A DNA stretch of 35,930 bases, taken from assembly GCA_000310025.1 (NCBI GenBank), contig FN649742.1, positions 4,375,494-4,411,423 on the forward strand, in the 5' to 3' direction. The stretch is from Ectocarpus siliculosus (lineage: Eukaryota > Sar > Phaeophyceae > Ectocarpales > Ectocarpaceae). Positions 17,475 to 27,831 of this stretch are shown here, one piece after another (the stretch's first letter is position 1; each line of letters opens with the position of its first letter). The notes under the pieces are model-generated. The model was not told the origin of the DNA. It made no database searches and saw only the letters and a program-made list of their open reading frames with translations. Both the position numbers and the translations under genes were made by a program.

Positions 17475-20400
17475 CTGCACGCACCCGCTGTCAGGAAGAG
17501 GCGACTGTTGCTCCTGCGTTTTGTATATTCAGGTGTTTTCCAAGACGCGTGTTGAAGAGGAATGTCAGTGCTACATCGGGAGAGGGATGGTGGTGGACGC
17601 GGACATTGTGTGACCTCATGTTCCAGCGCGTTTTTCGTGGCTTTGGTGTGTGCAAGGAGGCGACTTCCTGGTGGTCTTGACCCCTTGCGGAAGGACCCGC
17701 GCGGACAAGGACGTGTGTCCTGGGTTGCGCTTAGCTTGTGCTATAATAGGCTCTCTCTTTTCTGCTACAACGTACGGGCCTGGTGTCCTTCCTCTTTGAG
17801 GTGTGTTTGTGTTCTCGTCTCGTCTGTTCTGGCGCCAGCCGACAACTCTCGTGATAGATCTAACTAAAGGTTGGTCTCTAGGCTCTTCCATTTGTGGAGC
17901 GCCTAGAGCGCAGAGCTAGGAGCGCAGGGAGGCTATCCCACCTCCCTCAATTCAAAATGGTTTGTTCGACCCTGCCGCTCGCCCGCACACAAACTCTCTG
18001 ACCGCACTTTTTGCTCTTCGCGACGCGGGCGAGGAAAGTTTCCCCTTCTCAACTCCCCCTGCCGCGAGCTCGAGACTCGACGAGTGACCCGAGTTACAGG
18101 CACCGTAAATTACTCTTCGGTCTCTGACTGCGCATCTGCATCTGGGAGGATGATGCTGGAGTGTTGATTATATTCAGACTCGCGACTCTCGTTCGGCGAG
18201 CTTTTGGCAGAGAACGTCGATTCATGAGTCATAATTCCTGACGCGAGACTATTTTGTCAGTGCAGTCGGTAGCGCGCCTGCCTGTAGGGCTTACAGGTAC
18301 CCCCTCTGCCGCTGCGAGAGTACTGGTGTACTCCGCTGTCGTGTGAGGCATGTGGTAACCTCTCTCGCCTGCCAGATATTTTTTGGTGAAACGCGTAGAT
18401 GCATCAAGGTCCACATTACACACGCGCACACACCTCCTCACTCCGTGCAAAACGTGAGAAACTGCCGCGGAGGTGAGCGACCCTCATGTTGAAGTCGATA
18501 TCGCACCAGTCGGGCCCATGTCTACGAGCTCTGCCGCTATTGCTCTGTCGTGTGTATTGTGAACCAATCCCTACCTCGCAGACGTGTTGAGGAAACGCGC
18601 ATCTAGCTACACACAGAGACACCTCGCACATTTTTTTTGTTCTGGTTTCTCTGCATTGCCATATCTGTGTGTGCGTGTATGCAGAAGTTGACGTAGTTTA
18701 CGTTGATAGGGAGATGACGGCTGTTTCTTTAAAAAGCCTGCTATTTATCGGTGAGGCGTTTGCAAACCCTCACGGCAGTTGCTACATGAGCGAGCAGCGT
18801 TTAGTTTTTGCTTGCTCAACCCCTGCTTCGTTCACGTAGGGAACCAATACGCACGGGGCACACTGCCTTACAGGCGACATTGTCAACCTTCGCCCACCGC
18901 TATTTGGCAAATTTCTTCAACCATCGCTCTACCGCCTCAAATCTCTGAGGCAAACATCTCCGTGCCAACAGGCTCTGTCCGTCGTTGGTTCGCGAGCGTT
19001 TCAACAACGGCCAGCGGCGCACCAACAACGGTGCTGTGGCATCACCCGTTGACATACCGCAGTGTGGCCATGCTACGAGCGTACTACTTGATCCGCAATC
19101 ACCTCCGCCCATCACCCTTCAACGGAAGACGGGGGGCGGATAGAATACCCCCCGCGTCCGGCGCCCTTGTATGTTTGACGTACATATGTATCAGCGGAGT
19201 CACACAAGAGACGGGTGTGCCGCATTCATTTTTGGGGCGTTTTCACGTTGTTCATTCACTCTGACGTTCCGTCTCGTAAGTTGGCTGTTATTGGTAATCT
19301 ACATCCGGTTCGATCGTTCTCTGCCATGCACCCTAACCACCCCTTAGGCGTTCTCGTGAACTCAGCACCTCGGAAACTTTCCTAACTCACGGTGCCCGTG
19401 AAAAAGACGGCGAACCGCATCAACATCTGCAATTTTTCGTTCTCTTTGCGTACTGTTGTAATCGTTACATACGATACGGTAGCTCGTACATGCAGGAGGC
19501 CCTTGTTGACGCCAGTTGTTGTTGTTGTTGTTTCTCACATTAGCTCTATAGTCCACAAAAATGGGGAGCCCGTGGTCGCAAAACCCGGCACATACGACGC
19601 CGCGGGGAAACAAAACAAGAATAGAGTACAAACCACTCGGAAAAATAAAACATGATAGAAAGAAAAGAACAGCTACCGCACCGACCGGTCGAGAAACGAG
19701 CCCTAGGAAACCGATCAAAATAAAACAAAACAAAAATGAAGGCAAAAATAAAAAGGGAAAAAGGAGGACGCTTCCCACACCCGCCTAAACACTCAAAGGG
19801 TACCGTACCAGCATCAGGCACTACGCACCAGGGCATGGGAGTAATGGAGGCAACAGAACAAAGAGGCGGCAGCTGGGCAGACAGTCATATATATAAAAGC
19901 AAAAGCAACAGCAAAAGGGGGCCAGTGTGACAAGCGATTCCGTCATGCTGCTGTATGTAGACTAAACAACGAATGTCGGCGCCATATCATGCTCACAGAA
20001 ATGCTTGTGTTAAATTGTGCTGCACAGTAATTTCTACGTATAGTGCGTACTCACAGGTCGATGCTGGCTATGCAAGGGTAGACAGCAGTAGACATCGAGG
20101 GTGCGATATCGTCTTCGCATCGAAAAGAGTAAGACCACAACGGGGAGCTGGATCACACAGCAGGCACAAAATGAGTACGCTTGAAAAGGCTCAAGGTACG
20201 TTTCCACAATAACTACTGTGTCGGATTAGAAGGATTTGCCGGACTGGCGTGCCGAACCATCAATATGCACGCTCTACAAACGTTGCCCTTGAACTTCGAA
20301 CACATGAGCGGTGTGCTTTGTGTTCTTAACTCCGCGTCAGCGGGCATTACCAAGGGGGTTGAAGAAGCTGCCAGCCACAGCAGTATACCATCGGCAAAGA

Positions 20401-20600
20401 GCGGCGATAAATAAAGAGACAAGAATAACCACACACAGCTCAGCAGTATTGCCACCATGCTGTACACACGTATACTGCACACGTATGCTGCAGATAGCCG
20501 CGTCTACCGCTCTCTGCCGTGTGTGATGCACGATAGGCGAAGCTTGCCCCGCAACAGAAGATGGGGGCACTCTTTGCGAAACACATGAACACTGCTCTAT
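17475..20600. other. Region with no supported gene
   Basis: Open frames include 18779-19264 (+, 161 codons), 17616-17891 (-, 91 codons) and 18900-19115 (-). None shows a domain or convincing splice borders, though missing exons of the minus-strand gene ending at 14193 could lie here. A TATA-like tract, TATATATAAAAGC, is at about 19890 on the + strand, about one kilobase before the NOVA-like start codon; there is no evidence that it is used. Confidence 0.4.
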
Positions 20601-20760
20601 AGAAATCGCATATTTTTCGCACCAGTTCCCCCATGACCTCCACCAGCGGAGCCACCGCTTCTTCGGTAGTTGGTCTTTTCGCCGCGGCCATTGTTATCCG
20701 AGAAACTGCCGCTCCGCGGCCTGTGTGCGCCGCGATGTCGCGGCCGGGTGAGTGGGTCAT
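20601..20760 (-). CDS. Candidate first exon of a divergent minus-strand gene
   Basis: On the minus strand an ATG at 20760 opens a frame, and a second ATG at 20691 begins a better-looking segment, MAAAKRPTTEEAVAPLVEV, then MGELVRKICDFYR, with coding-like third positions and a helical, charged character. No clear donor was identified; CTG|GTGCGA at about 20620 would give phase 0. If real, it would face the NOVA-like gene head to head with about 240 bases between the start codons, and it could be the 5' end of the minus-strand gene at 14193-17474. The evidence is thin. Confidence 0.2.
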
Positions 20761-20934
20761 TGTCGCGGTTTGTCCGCATCGTGACCCCCCCTCCCAAACA
20801 CAAAGCTACTTTGGAGGGGGGGGGGGGTGGTCCACAAATATGCGAACATTTTTCACTTTTCGGTACAAAATGATCACGGCGGCAGACCCACACACACTCT
20901 CTCACACCCCGCCACTTGGTCACACACAGACATA

Positions 20935-23900
20935 ATGCCAACCCAGATAGCTCAAATGGAAATGGACCAGCCTGTTGAGTTGATCCACCAGCAGGAGGAC
21001 GACGAGCAACGCAGCAACAGCGAGGTGATGGATGTGGAGGAGGTGCAGCAGCAGCATGATGAGCAACAACACCAGTCAGCAACAACAACACCTGCGGCAG
21101 AAGAACCACCGTCACCGGCAGCGGTGCCGACAGACGACGCTGGCGCTGAGAGCGGCAGCGAAAGCAGACACGACACGCGCCAGGAATCACTGGCTCAAGG
21201 TGTGTGGGTGGATTTAATAAACAAGTGCCCGAGTGCCAAGTTGCTTGGCACAGCAGACAGCACAGCAGCAGCAGCAGCACAGCAGCAGCTGCAGTAGCTA
21301 AAGAGAGAGCCGCCAAATTTCCATCCATCCTGGTTGTATCTCTCCACCGCGCGTGATGACATTGTTTCTGTGCATTTTTTTGGGAAGAGCGAAAATTTAA
21401 GACCAGTTTTTTTTGCAACTTTTACCCGCCCACAACATCGCGGCAAGGGACGGTTGCACAGCAGCAGCAATTGGAGTGCTTTGTTCCGCTTACGCATCCA
21501 CCGATCTTGGATCGAGAGGAGTGCGCTGCCTGCTGCTGAGCACGCTACCATCTTGTTGTTGTGACGGTGGTCTTGTGCCTCTGGGTAGGGTGAATGGCAC
21601 AACCATGCACCCATTTTGAAACGTCCCCAAAAAGATAGGTACCACGACAAGATATTTTTCACACTTTTTGTTCGACGCGAAGCCACCGACATACAACAGC
21701 TTTCCCGCGCAGCGTTTCCCTTGCACCGACAGCACAAGCCAATAGGTCGCCGCTAGCGCAGCTACCGTCGGGAAACTGCCTTTAGCCCGCGGTGAATTTA
21801 AAGCCCCGGATGCGTATGTGTGTGTAGCTCAATTTTTTTCCCCGTGCATCCAGGGCTGCGCGTCATAAAAAAAACGGATTTCATTCGGCGTACCAACAAC
21901 CAACCTACAACATGGTCTACCGCATGACAGCAGGATCTAAGGTTATTAGCAGGCTGATGATTCTTGGACAACTGCCCAGCAATCCTCGCCGGAGCGCATC
22001 AAAAACAGACCCGGCACGCAATCTGGTTCCACGCAGCACAGCAGATATATATACAGCGTCAAATCAAACCAAGACGTCAAGCTGAGCTGGTTTTGCTGAC
22101 AATTTCCAGCACTTTTCTTGTGGACGGACAATCCGAAATTTGGGAAAAAGATCAGTTTTTACGGAATATAAATCATGCCACGCATTGACGTCGGCTGGGG
22201 GCTCATGTTGTGCTGCTGCTGCCACCAAACCCAGTAGCTTTGCGTACTGTACACTGCAGAAACAGGGCACCAGCCGCGCTCACAGATGCTTGCATCCCCG
22301 TAGATCATGCAGTTGATGGTGCTTGTAACCTTCTCCGTACGCACAGCAGTAGCAGCGTCCCGCTACAGACAGCATACCCCCGAATGTATGTAACTGAGAG
22401 TAGTGCCATGCATGGCACAAGTACGTGCACTTCCGGGTTCTGCTTCTGCCGTTACGCAGCAACCTCGCGTCTAGCGCCGCGGTGCCCTTGGGCACGCGAC
22501 GTACAGCAGCGTGCAATGATTCGTCCTACGATTGAGTATGCACAAGTCTTGCGTACATACATACCATGGTTTGTATTGTATGCACACTTCAGCTTGAAGT
22601 ACCGACACCTGCCGCGGACATCATTGATGATGTTGTTGTTACAACCAAACTCTTCCGAAAACCGAAACTGGAAAAATCAAATTACCCCGGCTTCGACCTT
22701 CTCAAATTCAACCCAAAAACACACGAAACTCACCGGCGGGGGAAACACAACCGCGAGGGGCGGAAAATAACCCACCAAGAACAGTTTTTTCCGGAATGTA
22801 TTTGTTCCCACGATTGGAGACGATAACACGATGCCACGATGTACAAGTAATAATAGTTCTTGGTTCTGCACGTAGGCAGCAGGCAGCAGCACGGTATGGT
22901 AAAAATTAGTGTTCTTGGTTCTGCGCACAATAAGTCTGGTCATTCATGCGTCTGTCTGCTCCCGTGCGCACCCACATTAACTTGTGTCGTAGATAGGAGT
23001 TAGAGCCTTTGTACAGCAGTAGTAGTCGAGTTGAATGGAACCCCCTCTGGTCCTTGATTTCCGAACATTATTTATTTGTGTGCAATGAAATGTCACCGGT
23101 GTGAAATGTCACCGGTGCACCGGTGGCTGGATACTAAATTCTGTCCGACATGCGGTAATGAAAGCAGGATCATCAAATGGTAGACGTATGCATGTACAGA
23201 CAGTATGTGCATGTGCATGTGCATGTGCATGTGCATGCTTGCACATAATATATATGCATAACTTTGCGAATTCTGCATCATGTGTTGTTGTGTTGTACAA
23301 GGCGTAATCGAAAGAGGCGGTGTTGGTGGTGCATGCAAGCAGTGGTTGGACACGTCGCCCCAGTTCAAATGTCTCCACCTCCTTGCCAAGAAGAGAGAAA
23401 ACAAATGGATAGATAGCCTTCAAGTAAAGTAAGTATCTTCTGGTGCTACTGTGTACATAGGTTCCAACCATTTGCTGCAACAGCCAGGGAGAGAGGGCGT
23501 ATTCCTGCAGACAAGTGGCAAGTGTTGGGAACCCACACATTCTCTGCCGAAAAGAGTGAGTTTCTGTTGGCAGGTGTGGGATAGTAAAGCCAACACAAAA
23601 GAAAATCCGTCGATGTTATTGATGATCCCCTGTCTCTCTCGCCCCCCTTCCCCCTTCGCCCTACCGGTGCTTCCGTCGCGCTTCGGTGTGATGAACAGAC
23701 CCTGACTCCGCCATCAAGTTTCTCGTTCCGAACTTCCAGGCCGGCAGCTTGATCGGAAAGAAGGGCGCGACAATTAAAGACGTGAGGGCTCCTGCAGTCT
23801 AGTTGCCTTATATTTTAGCCACGGTGTTGTTGTACTTGAGGACTTACAGTAGCACGGCCCTCCCGTCGGGCACGTAGCAGCCGTGTCGCTGGTATCCTTG

Positions 23901-26258
23901 TTGAGCCTCGCTAGTGGCAAGCATTCCGCAGTCACGAGGCTCTGCTGATGGTGGCGTGTTTCGTCCCCCACGAGGTGTTGGGTGTGGTGTTGCAGTCGCG
24001 AGAGGACCTCCCTCAAGCAACCGTCGACGAAGAGAAAGTGCACCACGTACGTACGCACACATATTGCAGCTGTGGCAGCAGCATGCACGCCGTGTAGTAA
24101 TAGCAATTCTGTCTCCCACTCCGCGCCCTAATCCCACCCCCGCCCACTACTCCTACTATCAAGTGGTGCGCATTCGATGCAACCCCCCCCCCCCATCCCC
24201 CCCATACACCCGTCCGCTGAATAATCCTGTAGATCCCGCTGAAAGCCCCCTGCANNNNNNNNNNNNNNNNNNNNNNNNNNNNNNNNNNNNNNNNNNNNNN
24301 NNNNNNNNNNNNNNNNNNNNNNNNNNNNNNNNNNNNNNNNNNNNNNNNNNNNNNTTGACCCTCGTTAGTGGCAACCTTTCCCCATTCAGGGGGTTTTGTT
24401 GATGGTGGGGTTTTTTTTCCCCCCCGAGTTTTTGGGTGTGGTTTTCCATTCGCGAGAGGCCTTCCCTCAACCACCTTTGGAGGAAGAAAAAGTCCCCCCC
24501 TTACTTACCCCCACATTTTCCAGTTGTGCCACCACCATCCCCCCCGTTTATTAATACAATTTTTTTTTCCCCTTCCGCCCCTTATTCCCCCCCCCCCCCA
24601 TTATTCTTATTATAAAGTGGGGCCCTTTGGACCCCCCCCCCCCCCCCCATCCCCCCCATACGTTCTTCGGCTGAATAATCGTGTAGATCCAGCTGAAGGC
24701 TTCGTGCATGGTGGGAATCGCGACGAGCGGGATGTACTACCCAGGGACGATGGAGAGAGCGGTGTTGGTGGCGGGCGAGACTGAGGGGGTTAAGGTGAGA
24801 GGACAACACGACAGCAGCAGAAGGCATTGTTTTTTTGGGAAGGGGGGGGGGGGGGGAGGAACTTCCATACACACACAAGGTAGAGATGCCCTCGGGTGAA
24901 CAGCACGGGACACCAACGGAATTTTTGTTTTATTGGGAGGTGAGGGGTCGTACAGAGAACGGAGGTTCTTTCGTACCCGCACGCATATCCATCTTTGATT
25001 CGATGGATCTCGAAAAACAAACTTGGGGGGTGACGTTGCAAAAAAGAGCAAGGCCTGGCCGCCTGGAAGAACGCTCGCTGCAAGGCTTGTTTTCCTCGAT
25101 GTGATCGACAACAACACACGTTTGAGATGATGATGTATATCGCGTCCGATTTGACCCCCTTCTCCCCAACCTCCACCCTCTCACCCACCCACCCATCCAC
25201 CCATTCCCGGTACTGCGTTTGCCGGTTACAGCAAGCCTGCGGTCTGATCCTGCACACTCTCCACGTCCCGGACAACAACGAATCGGGATGTGCAAAGCTT
25301 GTGAGCCAGGAAAAGGCGGAAGCTATTGAAGTTACTCAGGTGAAACAATGCGCCGTACTTTGCCGCTGCTGTCATGCAGCACAAGGCGTGTAGACCGGTG
25401 TAGCAAAGGAGTTGGGTAGCACCACCGCCCGCAGAGTTGACTACGTACGCGTTACATGCACGCCGGTTGCCCACGTTGTATAACAGATTCGAACGAGTAG
25501 GATCCGAAACACACATGCCCTTGAGCGTTTCAATGCTGCCAGCCGTGTCTTGACCCTCCTCGGCACTAATTTCAGCCCACCCAACCCGCTCGCCGTTACT
25601 GTATCCCCGGCTGTATCGGGTTCCTCTCTCTCTCTCGCTTCAGCGCTTGCTCATCCCCCTCACGGCCGGCGGCTTGGTGATCGGGCGCAGAGGAGCCAAC
25701 ATCGCCGCCCTGCTGGCGGCCTCGGGCGCGAAGGTGACCCTGGGGCAGAAGGCAGACGTCAAGGTGCACGAGAGGCTGGTCACGGTGCAGGGCAAGCTCA
25801 CGTCGGCGACCAAGGTAAGCAGGCAGTCGGAGTCTTGTCAGTGTGTCGCACGCACATCGCCTGCATAATTTTGCATCCAAGCAAGCAGCTGAACGTGCAT
25901 AGCTGTGGCGACGATACCATGTTCTTGGGGGCAGTTGAAGGCTTTCCGGTGCCTTTCTCACTCCACCTACTAGCCTCACCATCCCACCGCCACCGCCCCG
26001 CCCGCTGCTCGTCAGGCCGTGGAGATGCTGGTGGACAAGCTCGTGGAGGAGCCGGTGCTCTCCCGCTTCGCCAACCTCAGCGTCAACTACCGGAGCCACG
26101 GTACGAGCCACTCCAAGGCGGCGATGGCGGCGGGCATCGTTCCTGCCCCCCTGCCTTACCAGCGGGCCCCCCGAGACCCCTCCACACCGCAGAAAGCAGC
26201 GTCGGACGCCGGCACGGAGCCGGACACGGCAGCTGCTGCTGCCGCCGCCGCTAGCCCT

Positions 26259-26292
<34 letters not shown>

Positions 26293-27831
26293 GTCCCGTC
26301 GCGGCGGCCGCCTCGCCCGTCGTCACCCCCGTGATGATTGGCAGCTCTGTTACCTCCTCGCCGGCGACCAGTGCGACTGGTCGAAGGATTACATCTCCCC
26401 CGAGGCTGTCGTCGTCGTCGCCCCGCAGGACAGCCCGCGGTGCCCGCGGCGGTGGCCGAATGGTTGGTCGCGGGTTTGGGTCGGGGAACGTGGGGAACAG
26501 GTTTCAGCCTCAGCAGTTCCGACAGCAGCAGCAGCAGCAGCCGATGCACCAGCAGCAGCCCCACCGCCAGCACCAGTTTTATCGTCAGCAGTCGGGATCA
26601 ATGCAGTTCCAACAGCAGCACCAGCACCAGCAGCAGCACCAGCAGCAGCAGGGCCTTCAGTTTCATCAGCAGGCGCAGCCGCAGCACCAGCACCACCAGC
26701 AGCGTTTGCCCATGTCTCCGGCCTCGATCGCGCCGCCGACGCCCCCGCCGCAAATCCAGCTGCCGCAGCCGCAGCCGCAGCCGGCGTCCATGGTGGTGTC
26801 GCTTCCCATGGGCCCAGGAGGACCGATGGTGTCAAGCCCAATGCAAATGGCCCCCATGGGCCCGATGTCACACCCTTCGGCCACCGCCCCCGTGTACTCG
26901 ATGTCTTACGCCCCCGCGCCTGCCGGCAACTTGTACCACCACGGAGGAATGCAGGCGGCTCCGAGCATGCCCGGACCGGTCGCCACTGTTGGGGGTGATG
27001 GACAGCCTCGCGGCTACCCGGCCATGGCAGTGCCGCCGCAGCAGCAGCATCAGCAACAGCAACAGCAACAGCCGCAGCCCCAGCCGCAGCCCCAGCCGCC
27101 GCAGCAGCCGCCGCAGCAACAGCTCGGGATGTTCCCGATGGAGCCCATGACGAACCCTGTCGCGGCTGCCATCGCGTCGTGCCAACCCACCACCACCGTT
27201 ACCGTGGGCGTCCCGAACAACATGATCGGGGCGATCCTTGGCCCGGGGGGAGCCATCATCAGCGAGCTCCAGGCGCTTAGCGGGGCGAGGATCAACGTCA
27301 GCCAGAGGGACGCTTTCATGCCCGGCACGGAGAACCGCATTCTCACCATCACAGGCGGTCCGCAGGCCACGCAGGTGAGAAGGTTGCCGAGGTTGCTCGA
27401 AATGAACTGAGGGGGGCGAAGTCTTTCTGCCACACAAGTACACGCAACTTCCGTTGGTCGAAAACACGCACTAAGAGCACCCTTTGTTTGGCAAATGCTT
27501 TTTTTTTTGTTTGGTTTGGAGTATTTTTCGCGGGAGGCCTCGGGCGTTGCGAACTACTCTCCCATGTGCGTGGCTTGCCAGAACCTCGTGCAGCTCTTGT
27601 CTAGGGACGTGTTGTTGTTTCAGAGCATGGCGGTCTCTTTATGTTTTGAGTGCTTTCTTACAGCGAGCGGGTTTCAAGTCAGCTTGGCCGTCCGCCGTTG
27701 TTCTTGCCCTGTACCAACCCCCGTCCCCTCCGTGTTTCGCACGCTCGCGCCGCGCGACCGTTTCTCAGACTGCGCAGTACCTGGTTTCTCAGAAGATCGA
27801 GGCGTTTGTGCAGAGGCCAAGAGGATGGTGA
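20935..27831 (+). CDS. NOVA-like RNA-binding protein with three KH domains
   Basis: Exons 20935-21199, 23699-23781, 24687-24794, 25232-25339, 25644-25814, 26016-27374 and 27769-27831 all have GT-AG borders and matching phases, giving 718 residues. Residues 1-89 are acidic, Gln-rich and disordered. KH1 (about 93-164) has loop GKKG at 108-111 and YYPGT at 133-137; KH2 (189-257) has GRRG at 202-205; KH3 (637-715) has GPGG at 654-657 and the words ARINVSQ, PGTENR, TITGGPQATQ and AQYLVSQ. This order, the long KH2-KH3 linker and the KH3 wording match the NOVA/BTR1 type of the PCBP group. Such proteins bind YCAY-type RNA and act in splicing or other mRNA control. The linker (about 300-630) is poly-Ala, then Gln/Pro/Met-rich. 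The start is the first in-frame ATG. The assembly gap lies in intron two and does not remove coding sequence. Confidence 0.9.
22851..22930 (+). repeat. Short direct repeat in intron one of the NOVA-like gene
   Basis: GTTCTTGGTTCTGC occurs at about 22856-22869 and again at about 22911-22925, 56 bases apart. Nearby, AAATGTCACCGGTG is repeated back to back at about 23087-23117, and a TGTGCA hexamer array lies at 23205-23237. All are local simple duplications. Confidence 0.6.
23205..23237 (+). repeat. (TGTGCA)n hexamer array
   Basis: Five consecutive TGTGCA/CATGTG units form an array in which each unit contains the palindrome TGCA. It lies in intron one of the NOVA-like gene. The minus-strand reading gives a His/Met or His/Ala repeat, which is not considered coding. 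Confidence 0.8.
23902..24686. other. Unmerged contig overlap around the gap (false duplication)
   Basis: Sequence 23902-24254 before the gap recurs, heavily corrupted, at 24355-24709 after it: CTCG.TAGTGGCAA, GATGGTGG, GTTGGGTGTGG/TTTGGGTGTGG, CGCGAGAGG.C.TCCCTCAA and CTGAATAATC.TGTAGATCC appear in the same order and spacing. The second copy is smeared into runs of T and C, as at a read end, and becomes clean only at about 24660. The left copy decays after about 24180 and breaks off 22 bases into exon three. The two contig ends most likely overlap, so the true locus is shorter here and has one copy. Confidence 0.8.
24255..24354. other. 100-N assembly gap
   Basis: Exactly one hundred N, the usual placeholder for a gap of unknown size. 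The open frames that run through it on both strands are artefacts. Given the duplicated flanks, the real gap is probably negative (an overlap). Confidence 0.97.
25173..25204 (+). promoter_or_regulatory. YCAY cluster upstream of exon four of the NOVA-like gene
   Basis: Six YCAY tetramers stand back to back at 25181-25204 (TCAC CCAC CCAC CCAT CCAC CCAT), with a further CCAC at 25173. They end 27 bases before the exon at 25232. YCAY clusters are the known binding sites of animal NOVA proteins. Use of this one by the encoded protein is inference, since C-rich tracts are common before acceptors. Confidence 0.4.
25958..25993 (+). promoter_or_regulatory. YCAY cluster upstream of exon six of the NOVA-like gene
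   Basis: Six YCAY tetramers occur in 36 bases (25958, 25963, 25976, 25979, 25984 and 25990), ending 22 bases before the acceptor junction at 26015/26016. The exon that follows encodes the end of KH2, the whole disordered linker and most of KH3, so its skipping would remove most of the protein. Confidence 0.4.
26224..27125 (+). repeat. Ala- and Gln-codon repeats in the NOVA-like linker
   Basis: GCC/GCT alanine codons are repeated at about 26228-26320, CAG/CAGCAC glutamine-histidine codons at about 26520-26705, and CAG/CCGCAG at about 27036-27125. They are in frame and encode the disordered linker between KH2 and KH3. They produce long open frames in the other five frames, which are not genes. 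Confidence 0.8.

Noticed and set aside
18779-19264. 161-codon + strand open frame
   Set aside because: Codon use is intermediate and all three + frames look equally protein-like in parts. It might be a decayed mobile-element fragment, but nothing identifiable remains.
23205-23237. CRISPR-like or regulatory array
   Set aside because: It is an uninterrupted hexamer microsatellite with no spacers.
23914-24474. Long open frames on both strands running through the gap
   Set aside because: They contain about 34 unknown residues from the N run and are built on a false duplication of intron sequence; they do not match the KH reading frame.
25596-26573. 325-codon minus-strand frame and 270-codon alternative + frame across the NOVA-like linker
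   Set aside because: Both are by-products of in-frame GCC and CAG repeats. The + frame of 26016-27374 is flanked by phase-matched KH sequence and is the real one.
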